A stretch of 6,917 nucleotides of DNA from Bacillota bacterium (GCA_023443925.1 JAEZSL010000101.1:1-6917), one strand, 5' to 3'. Counted from the first letter of the stretch, positions 1-5,325 are shown. Notes: generated by a model from the letters alone, not told the origin. A program made the numbers and translations.

Positions 1-325
1 TTTTTAATTTCGACATTATTCGGATTTAATGACCGTATCTATGCTTTGCAATATAAACTCTTATAGAATAAAATATGTGACGCCTACAGAAAATATCCAT
101 CCTTTTGCAGATAATATATGCAGGTACTGCATTATGAGATAAATGGGTGTAGTGTAATTAAAGATTATTAGTACCCTGAAGGGAATATGGCCTATATTTT
201 ACAAATTTGTTTGAAATATAACCATATTCCATCAGGCCTGTTAAATTTTTATTTGTATGCTGCTTTGGAGATAAGTCGGCAAAACCTTTTGATTTTACTG
301 GGCTAATAAGAGGCAGTGTGTCAGC
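1..325. other. Gene-free left flank
   Basis: No coding region can be supported here: all frames are broken by frequent stops and there is no start with a ribosome binding site. The stretch is AT-rich. It holds a long imperfect hairpin (annotated separately at 175-236) and a short inverted repeat ATGCAG/CTGCAT around 118-132. It is the 3' flank of the minus-strand trpB2 gene. Confidence 0.7.
175..236. repeat. Long imperfect inverted repeat (hairpin), possible trpB2 3' structure
   Basis: Three exactly matching arm blocks face each other: CCTGA (175-179) with TCAGG (232-236), GGAATATGG (182-190) with CCATATTCC (222-230), and TATATTT (193-199) with AAATATA (214-220). They are separated only by 1-2 nt bulges, giving about 21 base pairs. 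The 14-nt loop itself contains the palindrome ACAAATTTGT. There is no clean T-run on either side, so a standard intrinsic terminator is doubtful. It lies about 90 bp beyond the trpB2 stop and could shape the 3' end of that transcript, or be a small palindromic repeat element. The function is inferred only. Confidence 0.6.
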
Positions 326-1705
326 CTATTCTTGAATTCCAGGGATTTTTGGCAGTTGTGAAAATCCGATTTCCAAATCTGCATCGGTAGGTATATAGTC
401 GGTCATGTTTCCTTCCAGGTAGGCAGTATAGGCCATCATATCAAAATAGCCGGTTCCGGTCAGGCCGAAAAGAATGGTTTTGGCTTCACCGGTTTCTTTA
501 CATATTAAAGCTTCGTCAATAGCAGCACGGATTGCATGGGCGGATTCCGGAGCGGGCAGTATGGTTTCCTGTTTGGCAAAAAGGCAGGCAGCTTCAAACA
601 CCTTGGTCTGTTCCACCGCCACCGCCTCCATATAGCCGTCATGATATAATTTGGACAGAATCGGAGACATACCGTGGTATCTTAAACCACCGGCATGATT
701 GGCAGAGGGCATAAAGCTGGAGCCTAAGGTATACATTCTTGCCATTGGAGTCACCTTGCCGGTATCACAAAAATCGTAAGCATAGCGGCCTCTGGTAAAG
801 GAAGGACAGGAAGCAGGTTCTACCGCAACAATTCTTGGATTTGCCCGGCCCAGCAGTTTATCCTGCATAAAAGGGGCAATCAGCCCCCCGAGATTGGAGC
901 CCCCTCCGGCACAGCCGATAACGATATCCGGATATTCCTCCAACAGCTCCAGAGCAGTTTTCGTCTCCAGGCCGATTATGGACTGATGGAGCAGTACCTG
1001 GTTTAATACGGAGCCCAGGACATAACGGCAGCCTTCTGTTGTAACGGCTTTTTCTACGGCTTCGGATATGGCGCAGCCAAGACTGCCCCCGGTACCCGGA
1101 TTTTCTGCCAGCATTTTTCTGCCTGCATTGGTGGTGTCACTGGGGCTGGGAATAATGGAAGCATCAAAAGTCTGGATTATGGATTTACGGAAGGGTTTCT
1201 GCTCATAGGAGCATTTCACCATATAGACCGTCAGAGGGATGTTATAATAGGAGCAGGCTTCCGCCAGGGCTGTTCCCCACTGACCTGCACCGGTTTCCGT
1301 GGTAAGGCTTTTAAGACCTTGTTCTTTTGCATAGTAAGCCTGTGCAACGGCAGAGTTTAGCTTATGACTTCCCGAGGTATTGTTGCCTTCAAATTTATAG
1401 TATATCTTAGCCGGAGTATCCAGAAATTTTTCCAGGTTATAAGCCCGGATCAGAGGAGAGGGACGGTACATCTTATAGAAATCCTGGATTTCCTCCGGTA
1501 TATCGACATATCTTGTGAAAGCATCCATTTCCTGGTGGGCAAGTTCTTTGCAGAAAACCGGATACAATTCTTCCTCTGTGGCAGGTTGTAAGGTTCCAGG
1601 GTTTAACATAGGGTCCGGCTGTGCTTTCATATCAGCGCGAAGGTTATACCACTGTGTGGGCATTTGATCCTCCGTAAGATACAGCCTGTGTGGAATTTTT
1701 GCCAT
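326..1705 (-). CDS. trpB2: Tryptophan synthase beta chain-like protein, TrpB2 type
   Basis: A 459-residue PLP enzyme that makes L-tryptophan from indole and L-serine (family knowledge). Visible signatures are the Schiff-base lysine K115 in GSHKLN, the catalytic-region motif ETGAGQWG at 137-144 with E137, and the phosphate-binding GGGSN at 267-271. GAGQWG instead of GAGQHG, the long N-terminal extension and the length above 430 residues point to the TrpB2 subgroup rather than canonical TrpB1. The start ATG (1703-1705) has AAGGAGA eight bases upstream (1714-1720). No trpA or other trp gene adjoins it, so it stands alone as a one-gene transcript behind a tryptophan T-box. This fits indole salvage or tryptophan synthesis independent of the alpha subunit, which is inference. 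No frame break or missing key residue was seen. Confidence 0.95.
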   Translation of the reverse strand: MAKIPHRLYLTEDQMPTQWYNLRADMKAQPDPMLNPGTLQPATEEELYPVFCKELAHQEMDAFTRYVDIPEEIQDFYKMYRPSPLIRAYNLEKFLDTPAKIYYKFEGNNTSGSHKLNSAVAQAYYAKEQGLKSLTTETGAGQWGTALAEACSYYNIPLTVYMVKCSYEQKPFRKSIIQTFDASIIPSPSDTTNAGRKMLAENPGTGGSLGCAISEAVEKAVTTEGCRYVLGSVLNQVLLHQSIIGLETKTALELLEEYPDIVIGCAGGGSNLGGLIAPFMQDKLLGRANPRIVAVEPASCPSFTRGRYAYDFCDTGKVTPMARMYTLGSSFMPSANHAGGLRYHGMSPILSKLYHDGYMEAVAVEQTKVFEAACLFAKQETILPAPESAHAIRAAIDEALICKETGEAKTILFGLTGTGYFDMMAYTAYLEGNMTDYIPTDADLEIGFSQLPKIPGIQE

Positions 1706-1744
1706 AATTAATTTCTCCTTTCATATCTGTTTGGTTTTGGGTAT

Positions 1745-1787
1745 AAAAAAAGACCTCTGTTCCAGTAAATTTACTGGGACAAAAGTC
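1745..1787 (-). terminator. T-box regulated intrinsic terminator
   Basis: On the minus strand an 18-bp arm (1770-1787) and its partner (1752-1769) form a long stem with one mismatch and a few G-T pairs, centred on AAATTT, followed by seven consecutive T (1745-1751). It sits between the T-box core and the trpB2 ribosome binding site. The CCC in the 5' arm can alternatively pair with the GGG of the T-box, giving the terminator/antiterminator switch. Confidence 0.93.
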
Positions 1788-2030
1788 ATTATCTGCTTCT
1801 GCGGTACCACCCGGTTTGGTGAAAAATCACCCACTTCTTTCATATACACATGATATATGCTCCAAGGGTAACGGGTGGAGTTCCCGCCGGACATTACTTG
1901 GTACGAACCTTTCTTTCCAGCCTCTTAAGCCCATTCCATCCGGTATCGAATGTCTTAATCACACCAACTTAAGACTCTCTGAAAACGATTACCGCATGTA
2001 CTCTTCTTAATCAACGGTTTATTAATATTT
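1745..2030 (-). promoter_or_regulatory. T-box riboswitch, tryptophan (UGG specifier)
   Basis: Read on the minus strand, the leader has the full order of T-box parts. The Stem I base pairs TTAAG with CTTAA. An AGTA loop-E strand faces GAA followed by the specifier triplet UGG (1931-1933). An AGAGAG element and distal hairpin lie between them. Stem II-type segments follow near 1860-1895, then a GGTGA/TCACC stem III (about 1815-1830). Next comes the T-box core GGGTGGTACCGC (1801-1812), then a terminator. UGG reads tryptophan, matching the downstream trpB2. In this family, uncharged tRNA pairs with the specifier and the UGGN bulge, favouring the antiterminator and switching expression on. The outer 5' boundary is approximate. 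Confidence 0.93.
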
Positions 2031-2057
2031 ATACAATTTTTAGTATTAATTATTAAT

Positions 2058-2086
2058 AGTATAATTAGAATATTTTGAGTTGTCAA
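2058..2086 (-). promoter_or_regulatory. Promoter of the T-box/trpB2 transcript
   Basis: On the minus strand, TTGACA (2081-2086) and TATACT (2058-2063) are separated by exactly 17 bases, a near-consensus sigma-A-type promoter. Transcription should begin near 2051, about 20-30 bases ahead of the T-box Stem I. Confidence 0.88.
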
Positions 2087-2166
2087 TAAGTAATTTTGTA
2101 ATATTTGTAAAGTATCAAAAAAATTCTGCCGAATAGTCCTGTTACGGCTAATAACGAATAAATAAC

Positions 2167-2195
2167 TTGACAAATCCATGAACTAACAATAAATT
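2167..2195 (+). promoter_or_regulatory. Candidate promoter of the MIF-like gene
   Basis: A perfect -35 box TTGACA (2167-2172) is followed after 17 bases by TAAATT (2190-2195), which matches four of six -10 positions. It lies about 40 bases upstream of the start codon at 2236, in an otherwise AT-rich spacer, and points away from the trpB2 promoter. The -10 choice is uncertain because TAATAT at 2195-2200 is nearby but at a poorer spacing. Confidence 0.6.
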
Positions 2196-2235
2196 AATAT
2201 ATAGAATGGAATCAATCCACTTAAGGAGGTAACAT

Positions 2236-2580
2236 ATGCCATATATCAATACTCAGACTAATGTAACTATATCAAAAGGGAAAGAAATAGAGATAAAGAA
2301 GAAGCTTGGAAAGGCAATCGAACTGATTCCCGGTAAAAGCGAGAACTGGCTCATGCTTTCATTTGAAGATCAGTGCCCCATGTATTTTAAAGGTGAAGCA
2401 GATTCCGGTATTGCTTTTGTGGATGTTAAGCTGTTTGGTAAAGCGGATTCCGGCGCCTATAGTAAGCTGACGGCAGCCATAACAAAGATACTGGAAGAAG
2501 AACTGGAAATTTCGCCGGACCATACCTATGTAAAATATGAAGAAGTAAGCAACTGGGGATGGAATGGAAGCAATTTTTAA
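2236..2580 (+). CDS. MIF-like (macrophage migration inhibitory factor) tautomerase family protein
   Basis: A 114-residue protein with the MIF/tautomerase pattern: Pro2 directly after the start Met, which becomes the catalytic N-terminal proline once Met is removed, and Lys34 near the position of the MIF active-site lysine. It also has YSKL at 75-78, and a C-terminal stretch SPDHTYVKYEEV followed by GWNGSNF that parallels the SPDRVYINYYDM and GWNNSTF of vertebrate MIF. The full length equals that of MIF (about 115). The CxxC of mammalian MIF is absent; the only cysteine is C47. Family members catalyse keto-enol tautomerisation; the natural substrate in bacteria is generally unknown. The start is well supported by AAGGAGGT (2223-2230). 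It may be cotranscribed with the protease gene 93 bases downstream, as no convincing terminator lies between. Confidence 0.9.
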   Translation: MPYINTQTNVTISKGKEIEIKKKLGKAIELIPGKSENWLMLSFEDQCPMYFKGEADSGIAFVDVKLFGKADSGAYSKLTAAITKILEEELEISPDHTYVKYEEVSNWGWNGSNF

Positions 2581-2673
2581 CCAACATAGGAGGTTATAGT
2601 TCGTTTTTAAATACGAATGCTAAATAAATCAGATACCGTAAGATAATCTTTTAATATAGAAAGTGTGATGGAT

Positions 2674-3729
2674 ATGAATCGTTTAAAAAGAATGATTTTT
2701 GGCTTATTGACGGCTTTTGCCTTATCAACAGCCCTTCCGGTTACTTTACCGCAATATAGCAGTGTTATGATTGCGGATGCCGCGGTTGTGAAACTAAATA
2801 TTACCACTACTTCGGTTTATATCGGTGATACGGTTCAGTTGAAAATCCTTGGCACGGATAAGCCTGTAAAATGGACTGCAAACGATACGAATATTGCCAA
2901 AGTGTCGTCCAAGGGTCTGGTTACAGGACTGAAAAAAGGTACGGTAACCATTACCGCTTCCGTAAATTCAAAGAAGTATCTCAGCACCATACAGGTAAAG
3001 CCAAAGGAACTGACAGCCGAAGAAATCTATGAGAAGTGTTCCAAAGCCACCGTTGAGATTCTTGCCGAAGTAGCGAGTGGAAGATATAATTTGGGTTCCG
3101 GGTTTTTTATTGATGAAGGAACCGTGATTACGAATTTTCATGTTGTTTCCGGTGCCTCAAACATTAAGATTACGGACTCCGGGAAAAAGTCCTATAATGT
3201 TGAACAGGTTTTAGGTTATGATGAGAAAATAGATCTGGTTATTTTAAAGGTGAATGCCCAAAATGAATACCTGGAAAAGAATGAAGAAGCTATTAAGCCC
3301 GGAGAGACGGTTTATACGCTGGGAAGCCCGCTGGGGTTAACCGGATCCTTTGCGGATGGAATGGTATCATCTCCCACCAGAAAGATTGAAAGTGTGGATT
3401 ATATTCAGGTGACTGCGCCTATGTCACCCGGCAACAGCGGCGGTCCCCTGATTAATAAATACGGAGAAGTAATCGGCATCAATACCTGGCAGTATGCCGA
3501 AGGGCAGAACCTGAACTTTTCCATCAACATTAACGAAGTTCAGAATATTAAGACCGATAAACCTTTGAATATGGCGGACTTTCAAAAAGAAACCGCAGGA
3601 AAGTCAAGCACTACACCGGCAGATACTGCCACGGTTGCTGATGTTTTAAAATCCAGTGGGCTTTACTATAGTTTATTACGATTGACCGATACAGATAAAA
3701 CAGAATATGCTCTGTTGTATTTCCGGTAA
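2674..3729 (+). CDS. Secreted HtrA/trypsin-like serine protease with N-terminal Ig-like (Big_2) domain
   Basis: About 351 residues. A basic N-terminus (NRLKR) and hydrophobic stretch (residues 7-33) end in A-D-A at 34-36, a typical signal peptidase I site. Residues about 40-108 resemble a Big_2 bacterial Ig-like domain: VKWTANDTNIAKVSSKGLVT, then GTVTITA. Residues about 113-290 are an S1C/HtrA-type protease with the triad His156 (TNFHVV), Asp187 (KIDLVIL) and Ser255 (PGNSGGPL). No PDZ domain follows, only about 60 residues with a Ser/Thr-rich patch. The role is probably cell-surface protein processing or quality control; substrate unknown. The frame is open from a GTG at 2665, with ATGs at 2668 and 2674. 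I chose 2674 because the weak AAAG (2660-2663) is best spaced for it. The start is the least certain part. A repeat tract in the same frame lies just downstream. Confidence 0.9.
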   Translation: MNRLKRMIFGLLTAFALSTALPVTLPQYSSVMIADAAVVKLNITTTSVYIGDTVQLKILGTDKPVKWTANDTNIAKVSSKGLVTGLKKGTVTITASVNSKKYLSTIQVKPKELTAEEIYEKCSKATVEILAEVASGRYNLGSGFFIDEGTVITNFHVVSGASNIKITDSGKKSYNVEQVLGYDEKIDLVILKVNAQNEYLEKNEEAIKPGETVYTLGSPLGLTGSFADGMVSSPTRKIESVDYIQVTAPMSPGNSGGPLINKYGEVIGINTWQYAEGQNLNFSININEVQNIKTDKPLNMADFQKETAGKSSTTPADTATVADVLKSSGLYYSLLRLTDTDKTEYALLYFR

Positions 3730-3750
3730 AAGGTTAACATTTCTGTGTAA

Positions 3751-4032
3751 ATTGAGGATAATATCAGTAAAGTATATAAACACATGCAGAACGCTATCAG
3801 TATGCTGAATAATGTTAGCATGCGGAACGCTATTAGTATACTGAATAATGTTAGCATGCAGAACGATATTAGTATGCTGAATAATGTTAGCATGCAGAAC
3901 GCTATCAGTATGCTGAATAATATTAGCACGCTGAAAGGTACTAGCTTATAAAATAGTATTACTATACAAAATGGATTTAGTTCGCTGAACAGTATTAATA
4001 TGCAGAATGGTACCAGCGTGATACAATATTAA
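3751..4032 (+). pseudogene. Possible decayed or short hexapeptide-repeat coding tract
   Basis: In the frame of the upstream protease, the tract reads as hexapeptides of the form x-[QL]-N-x-[IV]-S: MQNAIS, MLNNVS, MRNAIS, ILNNVS, MQNDIS and so on. The pattern continues past the exact repeats as TLKGTS, a copy broken by TAA at 3949-3951, then IQNGFS, SLNSIN and MQNGTS, ending at a TAA at 4030-4032. Upstream, IEDNIS (3751-3768) also fits. The internal TAA falls exactly at the Gln position, as a CAA-to-TAA change would give. Read from the ATG at 3784 alone it would be a 55-residue protein, but no good ribosome binding site precedes it. It could be a lost C-terminal repeat domain of the protease, a remnant of another repeat protein, or a small real gene. 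I recognise no named family. Confidence 0.4.
3784..3927 (+). repeat. Four tandem 36-bp repeats (built of 18-bp half units)
   Basis: Units at 3784-3819, 3820-3855, 3856-3891 and 3892-3927 are each exactly 36 bp. Relative to the first, the second has three substitutions, the third two and the fourth one, with no indels. Each unit is two related 18-bp halves, ATGCAGAACGCTATCAGT and ATGCTGAATAATGTTAGC. The near identity suggests recent duplication or active homogenisation. Confidence 0.97.
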
Positions 4033-4040
4033 ATTAACGT

Positions 4041-4063
4041 CCCCGTGGTTGTAAACCACGGGG
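4041..4063. terminator. Perfect 10-bp hairpin, candidate bidirectional terminator
   Basis: CCCCGTGGTT (4041-4050) and AACCACGGGG (4054-4063) pair perfectly around a GTA loop. It sits between convergent units: the protease/repeat tract from the left and the amidase from the right. The tail on the plus side (ATTATTTATG) and on the minus side (ACGTTAATTTAATATT) is AT-rich but lacks a strong T-run, so efficiency is uncertain. The hairpin could also be the end of a lost mobile element. Confidence 0.6.
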
Positions 4064-4158
4064 ATTATTTATGATACAGCTAGCTCTCCTGCCTATTTGG
4101 GCTTTTCCCAATGTATAGCTTTTTTCATCGATGGCTTTATCACCAATAACTTCCCGGT

Positions 4159-4728
4159 TTAGGCGGTAAATCCGAAATAATCTAAAATTCCTTCATAGAT
4201 TGCATAAGCAAAATCATACTGCCTGGTACCCAGTTTCTGGGCATCTTCGCTATTTGTAATATAGGCAAGTTCCACTAAAGTGGAAGGCATATTTGTTCTT
4301 CTTAACACATAAAGGGAAGGATTTATACGAACGCCGTTATTTTTGGTGTCCAGCCGGCTGACAATGGAAGTCAGAATCCGTTCAGCCAGATAGTACGCCT
4401 GGGTATAATTCTGATAAACATAGCATTCCGTTCCGTTGATGGCAGGGTTATCATTGGCGTTGCAGTGGATGCTGATAAAATAATCGGCAGGCCAGGTATT
4501 GGCCAGGCGGACTCTTTCAGCAAGGCTGGAGGCATTACTGTAACCCAGGGACTGTTCCGGAGTGGTTCTGGAGGTGCGGGCCACAAATCGGGGATCTTCA
4601 TTTAAAAGGTTGGCCAGATATATTCCAACCGCATAAGTGATATCCTGTTCCCGTAATCCGAAGCCTTCCGCCCCCGCGTTTATACCCTCGGGGTTATGTC
4701 CCTGATCTATAAATATTCGAATAGGCAA
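4159..4728 (-). CDS. N-acetylmuramoyl-L-alanine amidase (Amidase_3), leaderless
   Basis: With a TTG start at 4726-4728 this is a 189-residue single-domain zinc amidase that cuts the bond between MurNAc and L-alanine in peptidoglycan. The zinc ligands expected for Amidase_3 are visible: His11 in IDQGHN, Glu27 in LREQD and His88 in SIHCNA, with the catalytic Glu153 in VELAYITN. The frame stays open upstream to 5049, but I reject those starts. The extension would run across the divergent promoters and into the UPF0251 gene, and the fold begins right at MPIRIFIDQGHN. AAAGGAGAT (4736-4744) is well placed for the TTG, nine bases from AGGAG. There is no signal peptide, so it may act in the mother cell or during lysis, or leave by another route. 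The role is otherwise unassigned. Confidence 0.88.
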   Translation of the reverse strand: MPIRIFIDQGHNPEGINAGAEGFGLREQDITYAVGIYLANLLNEDPRFVARTSRTTPEQSLGYSNASSLAERVRLANTWPADYFISIHCNANDNPAINGTECYVYQNYTQAYYLAERILTSIVSRLDTKNNGVRINPSLYVLRRTNMPSTLVELAYITNSEDAQKLGTRQYDFAYAIYEGILDYFGFTA

Positions 4729-4735
4729 AGAAGTA

Positions 4736-4744
4736 ATCTCCTTT
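4736..4744 (-). promoter_or_regulatory. Ribosome binding site deciding the amidase TTG start
   Basis: On the minus strand AAAGGAGAT is the only strong Shine-Dalgarno sequence in the upstream frame. It sits nine bases before the in-frame TTG (4726-4728), whereas the upstream ATG candidates near 4938 and 5049 lack a comparable site. Confidence 0.75.
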
Positions 4745-4794
4745 AAAGTTATATGAACATAATATTCAGCAGCAGTGGTAATGCTACTGAAATT

Positions 4795-4845
4795 CAGGCT
4801 GTCTTTTTGTTCCGGGTCATAACAGGCTGTCTTTTGCTCCGGGTC
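4795..4845. repeat. 27-bp-spaced imperfect direct repeat in the control region
   Basis: CAGGCTGTCTTTT-T-GTTCCGGGTC at 4795-4818 and the same sequence with one base fewer and one substitution at 4823-4845. The pair ends two bases before the -35 box of the plus-strand promoter and lies in the presumed 5' leader of the amidase mRNA. It could be a paired protein-binding site or a chance tandem duplication. Confidence 0.85.
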
Positions 4846-4847
4846 TA

Positions 4848-4875
4848 TTGACAAAAAAATATCAGGTAGTATAAT
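4848..4875 (+). promoter_or_regulatory. Consensus promoter of the UPF0251-Mrp/NifX operon
   Basis: TTGACA (4848-4853) and TATAAT (4870-4875) both match consensus perfectly, with a 16-bp spacer. Transcription should start near 4882, inside the palindrome at 4881-4896. With both boxes perfect, repression rather than activation is the likely mode of control, which is inference. Confidence 0.9.
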
Positions 4876-4896
4876 TTGATTTGTGCATATGCACAA
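4868..4896 (-). promoter_or_regulatory. Candidate divergent promoter of the amidase gene
   Basis: On the minus strand TATACT (4868-4873) lies 17 bases from TTGTGC (4891-4896), which matches only the first three -35 positions. Its -10 box overlaps the plus-strand TATAAT, and its -35 lies within the palindrome. It would start the amidase mRNA near 4861, which agrees with the TTG start at 4728 and excludes the longer reading frame. Confidence 0.5.
4881..4896. promoter_or_regulatory. Perfect 16-bp palindrome, likely operator
   Basis: TTGTGCATATGCACAA is an exact palindrome located at the predicted +1 of the plus-strand operon and over the -35 of the candidate divergent promoter. This position is typical of a repressor operator. 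The nearest candidate binder is the UPF0251 helix-turn-helix protein encoded 65 bases downstream, which would make it autoregulatory; that link is inferred. Confidence 0.75.
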
Positions 4897-4960
4897 TAAA
4901 TAAAAATATAAGATTTTTATACCGTGTATAAAATACATACTTCGGAAAGGGGGATACTCT

Positions 4961-5296
4961 ATGCCAAGAAGTGCAAAATGCAGAAAAGTATGTGCGGAAT
5001 TCCAGCATAAAGTCTTTACAGCGGAAGATGGAAAAGAGGAGTATGTCATTCTTGCTGTTGATGAACTGGAAGCTCTCCGCCTTTGTGATTATGAGAATCT
5101 GGAGCAGGAAGCGGCTGCGAGGCAGATGGGTGTATCCAGAGGTACCTTTCAGCGAATACTCTATTCCGGAAGACATAAATCCGTGGAGGCTCTCTGTGAA
5201 GGCAAAGGTGTATTAATTCAGGGCGGTAATTATGAAATTTCTAGAAAAGACTGTTCTTGTAAATGCGGATGCAAACGGTGTAAAAAACATATGTAA
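4961..5296 (+). CDS. UPF0251/DUF134 family DNA-binding protein
   Basis: A 111-residue protein opening with MPRSAKCRKVC and carrying the family block VDELEALRLCDYENLEQEAAARQMGV in two parts: the DELEALRL helix (34-41) and a sigma-70 region 4-like helix-turn-helix at about 48-67 (QEAAARQMGVSRGTFQRIL). The C-terminus is cysteine-rich, with C98, C100, C102, C104 and C107, plus C7 and C11 near the start, suggesting metal or Fe-S cluster binding. ATG 4961 is preceded by AAAGGGGG (4946-4953) at good spacing. It is followed after 29 bases by the Mrp/NifX fusion, a pairing common for this family. It probably represses or senses cluster status for that operon, which is inference from the HTH, the cysteines and the palindrome. 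Confidence 0.92.
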   Translation: MPRSAKCRKVCAEFQHKVFTAEDGKEEYVILAVDELEALRLCDYENLEQEAAARQMGVSRGTFQRILYSGRHKSVEALCEGKGVLIQGGNYEISRKDCSCKCGCKRCKKHM

Positions 5297-5325
5297 GGGA
5301 TTATAAAAGAAAAGGAGAAAAAGAT

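Larger units (their letters stand above)
3730..4158. other. Intergenic stretch with repeat tract and hairpin, no confident gene
   Basis: Between the protease and amidase stops there is no open reading frame with a convincing start signal. The stretch holds the 36-bp tandem repeats with their degenerate extension (3751-4032), a perfect hairpin (4041-4063), and about 95 bases of spacer. On the minus strand the spacer contains a start-less open frame of about 46 codons and a small TTGGG/CCCAA hairpin. Confidence 0.7.

Noticed and set aside
532..714. Plus-strand open frames inside trpB2 (also 1364-1591)
   Set aside because: They lie opposite a strongly supported enzyme gene, lack ribosome binding sites and resemble no family.
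1816..2010. Plus-strand open frame across the T-box leader
   Set aside because: It overlaps a well-structured regulatory RNA on the other strand and has no start signal.
1955..2179. Minus-strand open frame covering the trpB2 promoter and T-box 5' part
   Set aside because: It would span a consensus promoter and the leader RNA; its composition reflects AT-rich DNA.
2601..2618. TTCGT/ACGAA hairpin as a terminator after the MIF-like gene
   Set aside because: The stem is only five pairs with an eight-base AT loop and no T-run after it.
2607..2807. Minus-strand open frame opposite the protease signal peptide
   Set aside because: It is a shadow of the signal-peptide coding region, without its own translation signals.
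3784..3927. CRISPR array
   Set aside because: The 36-bp units are contiguous with no unique spacers, keep a codon-sized period and encode a peptide pattern, so this is a simple tandem repeat.
4862..5216. Additional open frames over the UPF0251 gene (minus 4862-5176, plus 4971-5216)
   Set aside because: They overlap a recognisable family protein in other frames and cross the promoter region.
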